A stretch of DNA of 64,000 nt. Source: Stromatinia cepivora (taxonomy: Eukaryota > Ascomycota > Leotiomycetes > Helotiales > Sclerotiniaceae). The stretch lies in contig RCTD01000002.1 in NCBI GenBank assembly GCA_014898415.1, positions 682,001-746,000 of the forward strand, read 5' to 3'. The notes under the pieces are model-generated. The model saw nothing but the letters and a program-made list of their open reading frames with translations, was not told where the DNA came from and ran no database searches. A program made the position numbers and the translations under genes. Shown piece after piece: positions 44,767 through 56,990 of the stretch (positions are counted from its first letter, which is position 1; the number at the start of each line of letters is the position of its first letter).

Positions 44767-47700
44767 CAATGATTTTCCACTTTCCTTTCTCGCCACACAC
44801 GATATTACGACCCTTCTACTTTCATCCTAAAAACATACACCATTTGCACGTTTTCACCGCGATTAGGTGAACGTTGGAGTTTTCAGCGAAACATATCGGA
44901 TAATACCCTTCCCGAAGAAGCCGGTGGTTAATTGAAAGATTTGGGACTTAACATTAAGAAGCATGCACCAGGTATCATATTCAGCACTTGCCAACTCAAT
45001 AGTGGTAATTGTCATGTTATATGTGTACTAGTCCTTGGTGTGGATTTCGGATTCTTTTTTTAATTTTCAAACTGTATTTATAGATTTCACACGCATACGC
45101 GATAGCCTTGTTCTGGATGAGATACTCAGAAAGAGATATCTTCTATCTTTTTAACTCGTCATTGAGATGCACATACGTGCCAAGTTAGGGAGAGGAAATG
45201 GGTAAAAACAGACCGTGGATTGTACATACATTGGGGATCGAAAATTAATTCCTCTCAGGAATACTTCTGGCTTGTCAATGAGTTGCTGGGATAGGTGTAG
45301 AGGAATATGGTGACTGGGACTTGCCAGCGAGACATACATGGACATACAATATTAAATATGAAGAATTAACTGAGTGTTTTTGAACTGGTACTTGTATCTT
45401 GAAGTGGGTTTTTTATAATGAAATGAGTTGATGTAAAAATATCTTTGAGTTAATATGGATGTATGTGAAGAATTTTCTCTGAAGTGGAATTATCGACTAA
45501 TTATTAGATACTCTTAAGATTATTTATATATATATATATATAATCATTCTTGAATTTTATCTCTAAATGGATGAGAATGAATTAATAAATTGATTAGATG
45601 AATAAAATTATATAATAAATATAATGAATATAATAAATATGATATAATGTAATAATTAATTGAATAGATAATAGAATATAGTATAGTATAATATGATCCG
45701 GAGATGGATAGATGGATTTGTTATTTGTTTTTGTGTTATTAATATTTGTGTTTTGGATTTTTGGATTGGTTTATTTTTGGAGGTTGGGGATTGAGAGTCG
45801 AAGATATATATTATACAGATGGGGTAGGGTGGGATGAATAGGATAGAGAGATAGATAGGGGAGGAAAAGGGGAGTGGAGGGAAGGGAAGGGGGGATCGAT
45901 GGGTGAGGGAGTAGGGGAAGAGTGGAGGGGAAGGAGAAGTAGAAGGTAAGATTATCTTCGAGAAATGGTTTGGGAAATGGTTTTTTGGATGCTATATAGC
46001 TATGGCTATGGTTATGATTATGATTTTCAATGGATTGGATTGGATTGGATTGGATTACGGGTGTATTGTAGCTTGTATTTTGAATAGGGGCGGGGGGAAG
46101 GGGGAGGGGAACTGAATATATGGAATTGGATTGGTATGGTATGGTAATGAATCGATAATAGATTAATGAATCGAGGGAGAAAATAAAATGAAGATTTAAT
46201 TAATGGCTGGAATTCATAGACATGATCATGAGAAGGAAATGGTGTGTATGGGGTTTATGTTTATCTCTGTTTCTGGTTTTGGTAAGAAATAATTATAGTA
46301 TCTTTTATCTCTCACTTTTTGAAATTGGAAGTCGGAGGTTCTATAAAACGAGGATATAGTTATAATTATAGTTTCACAATAAATGAAATTAGATTACTAT
46401 CGATAATAAAAATAGAAATTGGAATAAAACTTGGAATTGGAAATTGGAATTGGGATTGAACTTGAACTTTACAATAAACTCTCAAGATCTCGAATTGTCG
46501 ACTGTTTATGTATTTAAGAGGCTGAATTGGAAAATGTTGAATTTTAGTTTGCTTGCTGTTGTAGTTGTGATTTTGATTGAAACTTCCGAGACGACTGAGA
46601 TGACCGTGAAGAGATAATGAGATGATTATGAGTAGATAATGAGGAGATTACTCGAGTATAAAGAGATGAAATGTATATGTGATATGACTCGCTCATTCGA
46701 ATATATTGATTAATTGATTGATTGCTACAAATACACTCTTGGAAGATGGAACGATCATACAATTCAATGAATGAAATGAATGGGTTCTGCACATATAATT
46801 ATATAGCTCTAAGTGTTTTTCACAGGAGCAATAATGCTTCTTTTCTTTTGTTGTAGTGAAATGAATTGTTGACAATCTTATATGATTTTTTCATCGATTG
46901 TAATATTTACCTCTCAGTAAATGTTCATTTGTATAGTACACATGATATATGAATGTGTGAATTAATATGGTTGTGAAATCTTATAATTAAAATTTGAGGG
47001 ATTTATTGGGTGTGGTTTTTGTTATCTATGACGTTCTGATATTTAAGGGGTTGGTATTTGTTTAGCGAATTTTTAAACAGGGGAGCTGGAAAATAAATGG
47101 GGTAGGCGGTGTGGAAAGGGGAGGAGGTATATAAGACGGATGGTAGATTTTGATCCGTGTTTTGGAGAGGATGATTTACTTCGGAGCTTTTGAAATACTA
47201 TGCCAGAGTGGTAGGTAGATTTTGATTTTGTTGATTATTGATATGTTATTGGGTGGACTGAATGGGCTTTTGGTAAATTAGGAAAGAGTAGTTGAGAGAG
47301 GAGAGCAGAAGAATCGCAATGACAACAAAAAGAAATTATCACTGTTAAAAATATAAGATTCTACATCGAAGCAACTACAACTCATTCTCATATGGCCCAA
47401 TCATAGATCTATGTATTTCGCTCATCGTAACCAATTGTACGCAGGAAGCAGATCGCACAGTATTTTTATCAGCAGGAGAAATGTCGAGTTTGGAATTAGG
47501 AATGGTTCGGGAAACGAGAGGTTATTGTATATCTGTCGGTGGAAAATAAGCGGAGACGGGGTTGGATGGAAAATATATTATCAGATTTAAGTCGAATTTG
47601 AGTTATAAGGTTTAGTTTTCATATTAACCCTAGTTCGGGAAGTCTAGGGATGTAGGATCTTTGCATTTCATTCTTGGCGGGTGAGTTATTCCGAGTGAAA

Positions 47701-50645
47701 AAATCTTTTGGTGTATATAAGAAGATGGGTACGAAATGTTGGTAGGTAAATGAGTTGTGCGCGACTCTATCAGCAGTACTATTTTCGGTGGTCAGATGAA
47801 ATGAGTTATTTCTCTTCAAGTAGGAGCTGGTGGGAGTAAAATTGAAGTGAAAAATGTGTTTTGAGAGGATATTTGTGAGTTGGTGAGAGGATATTTGAAT
47901 GATATATGTTGATTCTTGAGCGTTATTGGCAAAACTGGGAGGTAATTTCACAGCGATGGAAAGGTTTGTTGTTGTTATAATCTAAATGGTAAATGCTTGT
48001 GAGAGATGTTGTACCTTCATAAGGATTATGAGGCCTATCAGCCAGTGTCGACTTTATTGATAAGTTGAATGTTGATATCCTACTGAATAATCATGAATTT
48101 TTCATATAGCAATGTGCAGCTGCAGGATGAGTATGCTGAACGCGAGATCACCGATAGTTTAGGAGATAGGCCTTTTATATACTCTACTGATGACTCAAGA
48201 ATGAAAGAGCGAACAAAGAATGGAAGCTACATGTCAAGAAGTGAATAATGGCGCTACATCTTCCATAGTGTTACCTCTTGTGGGGAATCGTAGCGAAGGG
48301 AAAGGAAGTTATTGTGCGTCTATAAAATGCTTGCTACAAAATAAACTAATAGTTGAAATTGCGGTTACATACAGCAGCTGTGCTGATAAAAAAGGTTGCT
48401 GATATTCGATGATGGGTTAAGATATGAGGATGTGTTAATATTGGGAGACGGAGAATTGTTTAAGTCTTAACGGCAAGCGGGGACAAATAACAGCGCAATT
48501 TGTTAGTACTTTCAGCTATTATCACAGTAGGGATATGGTCATTGTCAACTTCCCAGAATTCCTGACGTCGATGAGATAGTTGTAGATTGCAGTAATGATT
48601 TTCCATAGAATTCTGTTGAGGTTTGCTGGATTTTCTAGAAAATCCTTTAGTATGTACATTTCAGTGAACCCAAAAGCCTCTAATCTCATTGTCCGGTTTT
48701 GCTTGCGAAGTTTCTATTCGATATTATTTCTTTAAGAGTTACCCCTTTATAGTCCTGCAAGTCTTTTAGATTATCAAGGAACGGCGAAGATGGATGTCTT
48801 GCGCAGAATAAGGCTATAGGGATCTGCCAAGCTCTTTGTGAGAGATATCATAGGAAAGAGTCACGCATAGAAGTATGAATGTGGCGGGCGGACAGGGACG
48901 ATGTGCCACTGTTAATGTGGGTATCTCTTTTGAGATTAGGATAGACCGCTTCCCTAGCATAACTGATAAAGCGTCTATGCCTATATAGTTCTTTTGCCGT
49001 TATTTTCACTGCTACTGCTGTTTATCTGTGCACAAAAATATAAATGTCATTCGTTATTTGTACTTTTGATTTTCGCTGGATCCATCGCTGAATCAGATGA
49101 CCGCGACAGCAAAGGAAAAATTTGTATCTCATCTCATGAATTTGAGAGAATAGGGGATGAAATCACTAATTCTAACTGGCATTTCGAAAGAACAAGATGG
49201 GAGGCTATCCCTATTTGAGTATGCAAAAGGCGCTTTGCTTTACTTGATCGAGGATAGAGGTTCTCAATGGGTTTTTATATTGATACGCGGGTCTTTGATC
49301 TGGTGTGTGTCTTCCTCTTTTTCATTATTGAGCTAGGAGGGTATACGTGTATGAAGAGGGTTAAAAATAAGGAAATAAGGCTTGATTGATGAGACGCCTG
49401 TTAATTCCTAGCAAGTTCACGATAAAAGTATAAAAGACATACCCTTCCATTTTCATAGAGTGTAACGTGAAGAGTATCAACTCATCTTCAGGCCTTCTAT
49501 GGAAGGGCTGTGGACTGATACGATAGAATGTATCTTGTTCCTGGCATGAAAAATGCCCCAAGTAACTGCTTCCTGAACTTAGCCTACGATTATATGCAGT
49601 GTTAATTATGGAATTTGAAACTACTAGGTAATAACGAGAAATACCCTTAACGGTATTTTTGAGACCATCGCTGCCAAATGTGCTCGAATGTCAACTTGAA
49701 CATTATTACACTGCTGAATATTAAAATGGGTACTTGAAGGCCCTACATCAATCCCTAGATGAAAGTCGCATTATTCTTGAATAGTTGAGGTAAAGATCAC
49801 CTGGACCGCTTGATCGATCGCAATTGGTTTGTAGAGTGGACGAAAAAAGTATTCGGCCAGCTCTACCTTCAATTTATAGATCCCTCTTCCAAATGATTAG
49901 TCCATTAATTATTGAGCCATTGAACTGAGAAATTTTACAAAGCGAGCTTCTGTGTGGTGAAATAATTCTCTTTAACGTATCTTGGGACTGAGTAGCTCCA
50001 AGGGTATAAATAAGTTGGATACTTTCACTTATTTTCAATGACCAAGCAAAGTAGGCCACTGAGGAGACCGTAGGCTGTTTTGAAACGGGCAATCTTCCTA
50101 GAGGGTACTTGCGATCACTGAGGAGACGGTGGCGCTGCTTTTGTAATGAGAAGTTAGAATGGGGGTATTCATGGAAGTAAAGAAGTCATGTTACATTGCT
50201 ATTTTTGATGGGTCATCATCATCTATCGATACTTTTGATAGAACTTTCGTTGTCGTTTTGAGATTCCTATTTCCCTTGCAAGACATTGACCTTACCTCGA
50301 GCTCAGATTAGATTTTATAGACACAAATGGTTCTGCTCAAGCTAGGAGGCTCGAGCCATTAACAACAAGATCAAGTCATCTTCAAAGTGGTCATGCTTTG
50401 CTTGAGATGGAGAAAGAAAGCGATTATATACTCTGTACAATGGAAATGCGGTGCTGATAAACTCAAAGGCTTGACGCTTGCTCAATCTATTGAGAATGGA
50501 AAGATACAAACTTGTGGGCTTCTAAGGAACCAGACTGGTAGGTTCTCTGCGGATCTATCACTGACAAATGCACCAAGCCTACAGCAAGATTCGCCCGGGT
50601 CTTCTTCATAATTCAAAGATTCGTATTTCTACTTTTGCACCTAAT
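44767..50645. other. 5.9-kb gene-poor AT-rich region
   Basis: No gene is supported on either strand. The first part is AT-rich, with (AT)n near 45528 and a (TGGAT)5 repeat, followed by purine-rich tracts around 45840-46110. From about 47 kb the base composition is less extreme, but the open frames stay short, mostly lack ATG starts and show no motifs. A short repeat of about 15 bp (ACTGAGGAGACSGT) occurs near 50057 and 50116. This could be a former repeat-rich island too decayed to recognise. Confidence 0.4.
46031..46055. repeat. (TGGAT)5 microsatellite
   Basis: Five perfect copies in an AT-rich, purine-rich stretch. Confidence 0.9.
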
Positions 50646-51821
50646 TTAATTATAAGTCCTATCCTTAAACCCAGCAATAACCTCCACCGTCCTTGTCCCA
50701 TCCTCATCATCCTTATACAACTTCCTCGCCACATCCGGATTCAACTGCAACCTCTGTTTCGCTCTGACCCACTCCTCCATCATAACTTCCTTCTCAAACC
50801 TCGGTTTCACACCCGCCCCTTTCAATACCGGAGAATCCAAGATAGGTTTCAAAACCGTATCATTATGGGGTCTCGCAAAATACAAAAGTCCCGTACGTTC
50901 GTACTCCCATTGATCTTTGGGCGGCGCAACTACTCGATGGATAGAAGATTTAAGCCAGCCGCCTGTCAAGTGCGAGATTGTATCTGCGAGGTTCACGGTA
51001 ATGGTTCCCGGTTGTGCGGATACGTAAGTCCACTTTCCGTCGTCTCCGAGGATTTGGAGTCTAGCGACTGGTTGGCGGAAGAGAAGGGTTACGGTTCCGA
51101 GATCGGTGTGCCCGGCTGTTTGGCCATAACCGCTTGCTTCGTGTTCTTCTGGTGTTCGGGTGTGATAAATCATGTAGCGGTAATGATCTTCGCTTTTCTT
51201 GTCGTAAGTATGTTGTTTAACAAGGTATTCTTCATCTGGGAGTTGAAGGATGATGGCGAAGAGACGGAGTAAAGGTAAAACGACATTTGAATGGAGGGCT
51301 TTGGAGAAAACTTCAATCTCGGGAAGATGAGCTTGGATTAAAGGAGGGTGAGCATATTTTCCTTCGAAATCTTTGGTGAATTTGGGAATATTGTACATTT
51401 CGAAGTTATCTTTTAGTCCTCCGGTAGTGAGACGGTTGTTTCGTCGCCAGCCGTTGTAATCAGCGGCTGCATAGTTGACTTCATATTTTTCTTTCTCATC
51501 TACGGGAAGAGTAAAGAAGTTCTTAGCGAGTGTAAATTGACGATCAACTTGATCTTGAGTGAGACCAAAGTTTTTCACGTAGAAGAAACCGACATGGTAG
51601 ACAGCGTGTTCAAGTTGTTTGGCAAGACGTTCTTTTCCTCCTTCATTGTTGAAGTCTGAGAGGTCTAGAGTCACGAGTTCAGCCCAGGGAAGGTCTTCCT
51701 TAGTCTCTGGTGGATGTGTGTAAGTTGTAAGGCGATCAAAGTCATATTGTTTTAGATCTTGCGGAGATTGGGCGACCTCTGGGACTGATGCCACGATAGT
51801 TTCGGTTGTAGTAGTAGACAT
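50646..51821 (-). CDS. 2-oxoglutarate/Fe(II)-dependent dioxygenase (IPNS-like)
   Basis: A single-exon frame of 391 residues starting at ATG 51821; an upstream in-frame extension to 51893 is leader-like and was not used. The DIOX_N segment is visible (LPWAELVTLDLSDFNNEGG and AVYHVGFFYVKNFGL). The iron ligands are H238 and D240 in GQTAGHTDLGTVTLLF and H295 in KSSIHRVVAP. R309 in YERTGLLYFARP is the likely 2-oxoglutarate-binding Arg. These enzymes hydroxylate, desaturate or cyclise small molecules; in fungi many act in secondary metabolism or detoxification. The divergent neighbour is a broken MFS transporter, suggesting a former uptake/oxidation pair. The substrate is unknown. Confidence 0.88.
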   Translation of the reverse strand: MSTTTTETIVASVPEVAQSPQDLKQYDFDRLTTYTHPPETKEDLPWAELVTLDLSDFNNEGGKERLAKQLEHAVYHVGFFYVKNFGLTQDQVDRQFTLAKNFFTLPVDEKEKYEVNYAAADYNGWRRNNRLTTGGLKDNFEMYNIPKFTKDFEGKYAHPPLIQAHLPEIEVFSKALHSNVVLPLLRLFAIILQLPDEEYLVKQHTYDKKSEDHYRYMIYHTRTPEEHEASGYGQTAGHTDLGTVTLLFRQPVARLQILGDDGKWTYVSAQPGTITVNLADTISHLTGGWLKSSIHRVVAPPKDQWEYERTGLLYFARPHNDTVLKPILDSPVLKGAGVKPRFEKEVMMEEWVRAKQRLQLNPDVARKLYKDDEDGTRTVEVIAGFKDRTYN

Positions 51822-52665
51822 AATGTGTGGATTGTGGTAAACGACGATGTGTGCGATTTCAATCCAGATTTGGAGATAATAAATGACTCTCAATCGAGTC
51901 TTTAAGTATCAGACATCTCTTTGTTTCAGGAATTTCGGCACATCCTGTCGTATTGCTCGTTCGTGGTTGTTGGATATCTCCAACATTCCGTCATATGTTC
52001 CCCGCATGACACCATCACCAAATTGAGCGCTCAACCTATATGAAATCATGATCATCCACAATGACAGCGTCAACGAGGGGATTAACTTGCAGCTTTATCG
52101 TTCATGCCTATGAATCCCTATGGAGTTGAGAAAGCTTATTGGTGTCTTAATATCTTGATATTCCCCGGCCGGGATAAAAACTTGAGGCAAAATATGGGAT
52201 CGCCTAATTGAGGGCATAATCAATCTTACAGAACGACAATACGTCCCATTGTCACGTCAATATGGTTGAAATAGTCTGCATTTGAAAGAGTGGGACAAAT
52301 GTTTATCCTTCTCGAATAGAATGGCTGCTAGGACACAATATGTTCATGCAAGCGTTATGTTCGAGTCTTACTCCGTACAAAGCACCGGCATGAAATAAGA
52401 ACGATGTTTTCAATTGGAGCGAATATGAATGATATATCAAAAAGGTGAGTGAAGTTTGCTGATGTCGCAATTTGATGCCTGTTAAACTGCCGCAGGTGCT
52501 AGATCCACATCCACAAATCTACATGGCGAGAATAATTTAGAAATGGCGAAGTATTTTGGAACAATGCATATGTAAAAAAGATAAAAGCCATCCAACTTTT
52601 TAGCAGAATAGCCTAGAGTAGTTTTTGGGCTCTAGGTCAATCCCTGAGTAGTAGAGAGCTCCATC
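51822..52665. promoter_or_regulatory. Divergent promoter, dioxygenase / MFS pseudogene
   Basis: This 844-bp spacer separates the two divergent starts. No defined element is recognised beyond AT-rich stretches. Confidence 0.4.
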
Positions 52666-54255
52666 ATGAACGAAATCAAAGAGAAAGCTCTCGAGTCGAA
52701 TATCTCGCCTATTGATGCGAAATCAACGGATGGCTCAACAACGTTCCCAGCTTCACACGAAGAGACCAATATCGAATCCCAGTTAAAGCCATGGGAGAAA
52801 TCTGGATTCGGGGGTTCTTCCCGTCGATTCCTACGAAGCATTCAAGGTTATGTCTGGGACGATCCAGACAAACCCGCCATCGAAAAGCGCTTCCTCCTCA
52901 AACTGGACTTTTTCCTCCTCTCGTACGGTTGTCTTGGATACTTCTGCAAGAATCTTGATCAAGCAAATCTGAGCAATGCCTACGTTTCCGGCATGCAAGA
53001 AGCCCTTAATATGAAAGGAAGTCAGCTGACATATTTGGGAAATGTATTTACAGCTGGCGATGTGATTAGTCAGATTCCTGCTGTAATCCTCGTTACCAAC
53101 GTTCGCCCATCAATCTTGATTCCTACTCTTGAAGTATTCTGGTCTATCTTCACTTTCTGTAGTGCGGCTGTTGCCACTGCGTCATAGTTGTACGCGTTGA
53201 GGTTTCTAATCGGACTTTGTGAAGGCGCTTTCTTTCCTTGCATCATTTATGTAATTGGCTCATGGTATACAAAACAAGAGCGTGCAAAGAGGGTGACCTT
53301 GTTTTATTGTACTGCCACATTGGCCACTATGTTCAGCGGTTATCTTCAAGCAGCAGCATATGACAATTTGAGTGGGCATCTCGGTCATGCTGGATGGCAA
53401 TGGCTATTTATAATATGCGGCACGATTAGTCTTCCCGTGGGCGTCATTGGATATTTCTTCAATCCCGATTTCCCCGAAATCACTCAAGCTTTCTATCTTA
53501 CAAAGACTGAGATTAAGTTAGGCAAAGAACGACTCGTCCGTGATGGATACAACACTCTCGGATCGTCGGCTTGGGATAAGAAGAAGATTTTTCGAATGAT
53601 GGCACAATGGCAATTTTGGGTCTTACCTACCGGTTACTTTTTCATCCAAGCTAGTCCCCCATCTCAGCAGCCAACATTTGCTCTGTGGCTGAAGTCCAAA
53701 GGAAACTCAGTCTATGACAGAGATGTCCTCCCAACAGCCCAAGCTGGGATCGGTGTTATCGTCCAAATTCTAGCCGCCATGATTTCCGATTCCAACCTCT
53801 TGCACGGAAAATGTTGGCAACCGATAATAGTAATGCAGCTTGGTACATTCTTCAGTGCGGTTGTGCTAGCTATCTGGACTGTGCCTATAAAGTTAAAGTT
53901 CGTCGCATTTTGTCTTGTATATTTCTCGGCGGGAGTGCCCGCTATTTAGTTTTCTTAGTACCCGGATCTTATAGCTCATGATCATGAAATGAGAGGATTT
54001 TTGATTGCAACGAGTAACATGTTTGGTTATGTTATGCAAATTTGGTACTCAGATGCGGTATGGAGAACTGTGGAGGCACCCGAGTTTCGTCCAGGCTGGA
54101 TTGCTGCAGCGACTTTTGAAGTAGCAATTGCTTTGACCGCATTATTGACGAGATTTCTTGAGAGAAGAGATGAGATGAAAGGGATCGGAGCTTTTAGTGC
54201 TAGGCCAAACGATCTAGAAAATCCGGGAGACCTGGCGTCGACGGAAACTTCGTGA
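52666..54255 (+). pseudogene. MFS transporter, anion:cation symporter (pantothenate/allantoate type), three stops
   Basis: One continuous frame of 530 codons aligns along its length with the Fen2/Liz1/Dal5-type MFS family: WDDPDKPAIEKRFLLKLDFF, then GYFCKNLDQANLSNAYVSGM, LYALRFLIGLCEGAFFPCI, IGSWYTKQERAKRV, and HEMRGFLIATSNMFGY with IWYSDAVWRT. It is interrupted by three in-frame TAG codons at 53185-53187, 53947-53949 and 53956-53958. The first sits where the family has Gln before LYALRFL (CAG to TAG). The third sits where a Trp precedes PDLI (TGG to TAG). No frameshift is needed. Introns that would remove the stops would be only about 30-54 bp and would delete conserved membrane segments. 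The open frames on both sides remain free of other damage, so loss looks recent. Confidence 0.82.
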
Positions 54256-55069
54256 TGGAAGTCTAGCAGATATATGTAGCATAATTGAAGGATATACTGC
54301 ACTTTGACCGGTCAGCTTTATTAGCCTTTTCTGACCCTTCCGAATTTCTTGGAATTCAAGAACAAAGCTTATATCCATTTTCTATCGTTCGATGAGTCTT
54401 CTGTGAATTGCTAGCCATTTTTCGTCTTTCAAGCTGCAAAAGTGCTTGCTTTGCCCTCTCATGCATATCCCCCACTGTTACAAATTTACAGCCTTTCAAT
54501 ATAGAGCAATAATCTAGACCATGCCATATAAGAGCATCTTGCGATGACTTCCAGATCCCCAGACCGCTACCGCCCGCTGCTTGAATAATCAGGGCGACAA
54601 GGAAACGGAGCGTGGCTAGGACGACGGTAGGGGGCAATGCAAGCCAAGGTCAGCGGTAGAGAGAGAAAGCCCCGGCGGTGTCTGATTGAGAATTGAGTTG
54701 ATGCGGCTTATGCTGGGAGTAGTCGCCCCTATCCCACGCGTTGGGACAAGTAAGCCATTATTTGTATGCATCTTGATTCTTCCCTTTAGCTAGGTTAAAA
54801 CAAGGCCCAAATACCTTTAATGAAACTTCGATGTTCATTTGTCTTTGAGAGCCTCCTTTCCAAATTCAAACCTGTCTCCACAATGGCCATTTCGGGAGTT
54901 CTTGAAAAGGGTAGTTCCGAAATTTGTAGACTCTTGTCTGAACAGCGGGGGTCATTTTAAGAAATGACAAATCCGGCCTTATTTAGGCGACCTTGGTTTT
55001 ATTTTTCTCATCTTTAAGGAGCCTAACTTAAAGTTCCAACCCTGGTACTCTATTCCAGAATAATTTTAT
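54256..55069. other. Intergenic with one orphan open frame
   Basis: A minus-strand frame at 54356-54637 (contains GLDYCSILKGCKFVTVGDMH and QALLQLERRKMASN) reads like protein but lacks a start context and any family match, and the sequence just upstream of it is unusually GC-rich. I leave it uncalled. Confidence 0.35.
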
Positions 55070-56990
55070 TCAAGCCCAGGCTCCGACTGCACTCATCTCT
55101 TTAACCACACCTGCCAAACACCAACTCGATGAGCCACATTTCGTTTCCCGTCCCAAGATCATCACATCCAAAGCTGAGATCCTACAAAATTGGCTTCTAT
55201 TCTCACTATCCTCACCATAATTCTTCTCTTTCATTTCCTCCAAGAATCCTTCCCAGCCTGGCCAATCGGTATTGGTGGGTAAGTATTGCATATAAGATAA
55301 CGGTGGATAGTCCTCAATATCTCAAATACTCTCGACTTCACCCTTAGATGAATCAAATGGGAATTGCTGCACAAATACGTCGATGGTGTATGGCAAATAT
55401 CAAGCAGTACTCATAGAGATAGCTGCAGAATCAAAAGTTGATTCTTTGTCCTTGTCGAGAAGTTCAATGATGGATTGAGCAAGATACTCGCTCGGAAAGC
55501 TCAAGCATACCCATCCATTGCCCATTTTTTTCCATACGGAAAACCTTCTGTCCAGGCTCTAAGCATGGTAGCTTTTAGCTAATATTGTAGAATCTATGCC
55601 AATATAGATAAAGTGTAATTTGGTTGTTTGCGTGAATAATAACAAATGTCCAGACACGATAGCAGCTTCATTGTCCTTTTCGGAGGACTCCTCAAGAAAT
55701 GATCATGCTTGTATTTATTTCCTTGTTTCTGTTAAAGTACTCTGTTAGAAGGATTCAAGATAAGCCCATTTCTCCTCAAAAGCGCGGCAGAGATTATGTT
55801 TCGAGAGGTCGGCAAGTAAACAGGATTGAGGTCTAGGCTAGAAGAACCCCCGTATCCAAGCAAGGTTTCTCTAAAGTAGCTTTACTGCTGCGAAGTCTGA
55901 CAAACTTGTACCCAGTCTACCATAGTATTCTGAGTGGAATTGTGAAAGGAAATTCAGTTGTTTCGTCAAATTGACATTATCCAAGTGTATGACAGAAGGG
56001 GTTTTTGGGCGAGGGCGATCAGAAATCCCAGGCAGACCGTATCCCACATTATCGCCAGCCGCTACTAGGATCAAGATTGCGCAGATAGATATTGCCCATT
56101 ATATCTATTTAGTTATGCTTCAGTGCATCGTTGTCGTCTACACAAATCGTCGACCCAGAGATATCTCTTGCCGAATTTGAGCATACCATATAGCGTCTCT
56201 TATGGTAGCTGGCAGGTTCTCTCTTGAGATGAATGATCCCCTGTGAGATGTTGCATATTACAGGAACATAGTTTTAGTTCTCCAAACATTTCCATATCCC
56301 GTACGTAACTCAGAGTAAAGTTTGCGCAGTCCCGAGATGCTCGAACGACCCGATATTTATCCGCATCGATAACTCGGTATCCTTCGGAAAAAGCAAGGTG
56401 AGCGAATGTCTGTGGCCTTCTGCATATTGTTCTGCTTTATCACAACTTTCCAATCAACCGCCAAATCATCCCGATTTACTTGTCCTTGAGATACGGATTG
56501 AAATACTGCCATCGTTAGTTTAGATCCGAATGAGAAGATCCGTTGAAATGCATATACAGTTGACTATCCCAAAAAGCATTGGGGGAATTGTGAATCGGTT
56601 TTCTAACAGTGACTGCAAATTGATTCCATAATCCTTGTGTGAATCCTGCTGCGTCACGCCAAAATATGACGACGATCGCAATAGCGCAACACGGTTCACA
56701 GTATGATCGGTCACCACCTCACAGAAATTACCCAGCCCTATCCCAATCTACTGAACTATTGCGAACTCTTCCAGCCAAGATCTGAGTTTGTGGGTTTATA
56801 CCATACAACGAACTATGGAATTGATCAGAATCACGGCCTTGATATCCATCGAACCGAGCCTCAGTGCAATGGACAAAATGCTGCAGATGAAGATGCGTGC
56901 ACACTTCACAAAGCTGGATAGCTGAAATATCAGAGTTGCAAGTTTTGCAGACAACGTGAAAGAAGTTCCTCCGATATTCTCGAATCATGA
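55070..56990 (-). pseudogene. Decayed HET domain gene
   Basis: HET landmarks occur in the right order on the minus strand but in different frames. YRVIDADKYRVVRASRDC and LSYV lie at about 56300-56385. ENLPATIRDAIWYAQ lies at about 56180-56222. FGKRYLWVDDLC lies at about 56145-56175, one base out of frame with the previous segment. Next come DDNDALKHN with a TAA where the family has Gln, then IDIMGNIYLR, and VAAGDNVGYGLPGISDRPRP at about 56010-56075. A C-terminal-like block (NVAHRVGV, VWLK) is at about 55070-55140, again with stops. At least one frameshift and several stops prevent expression. The outer limits are approximate. The N-terminal part near 56730-56990 (HVVCKTC, LCEVC) may belong to it. 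Confidence 0.65.

Noticed and set aside
49000..49218. 74-codon ORF with a hydrophobic start
   Set aside because: It begins at TTG rather than ATG, with no upstream exon and no homologue I recognise.
50568..51272. 234-codon plus-strand ORF
   Set aside because: It is the antisense shadow of the dioxygenase gene, whose motifs and codon pattern are on the minus strand.
53130..53190. An intron that would remove the first stop in the MFS gene
   Set aside because: Possible GT-AG pairs give 30-54 bp and would delete a conserved membrane segment that aligns well as coding.
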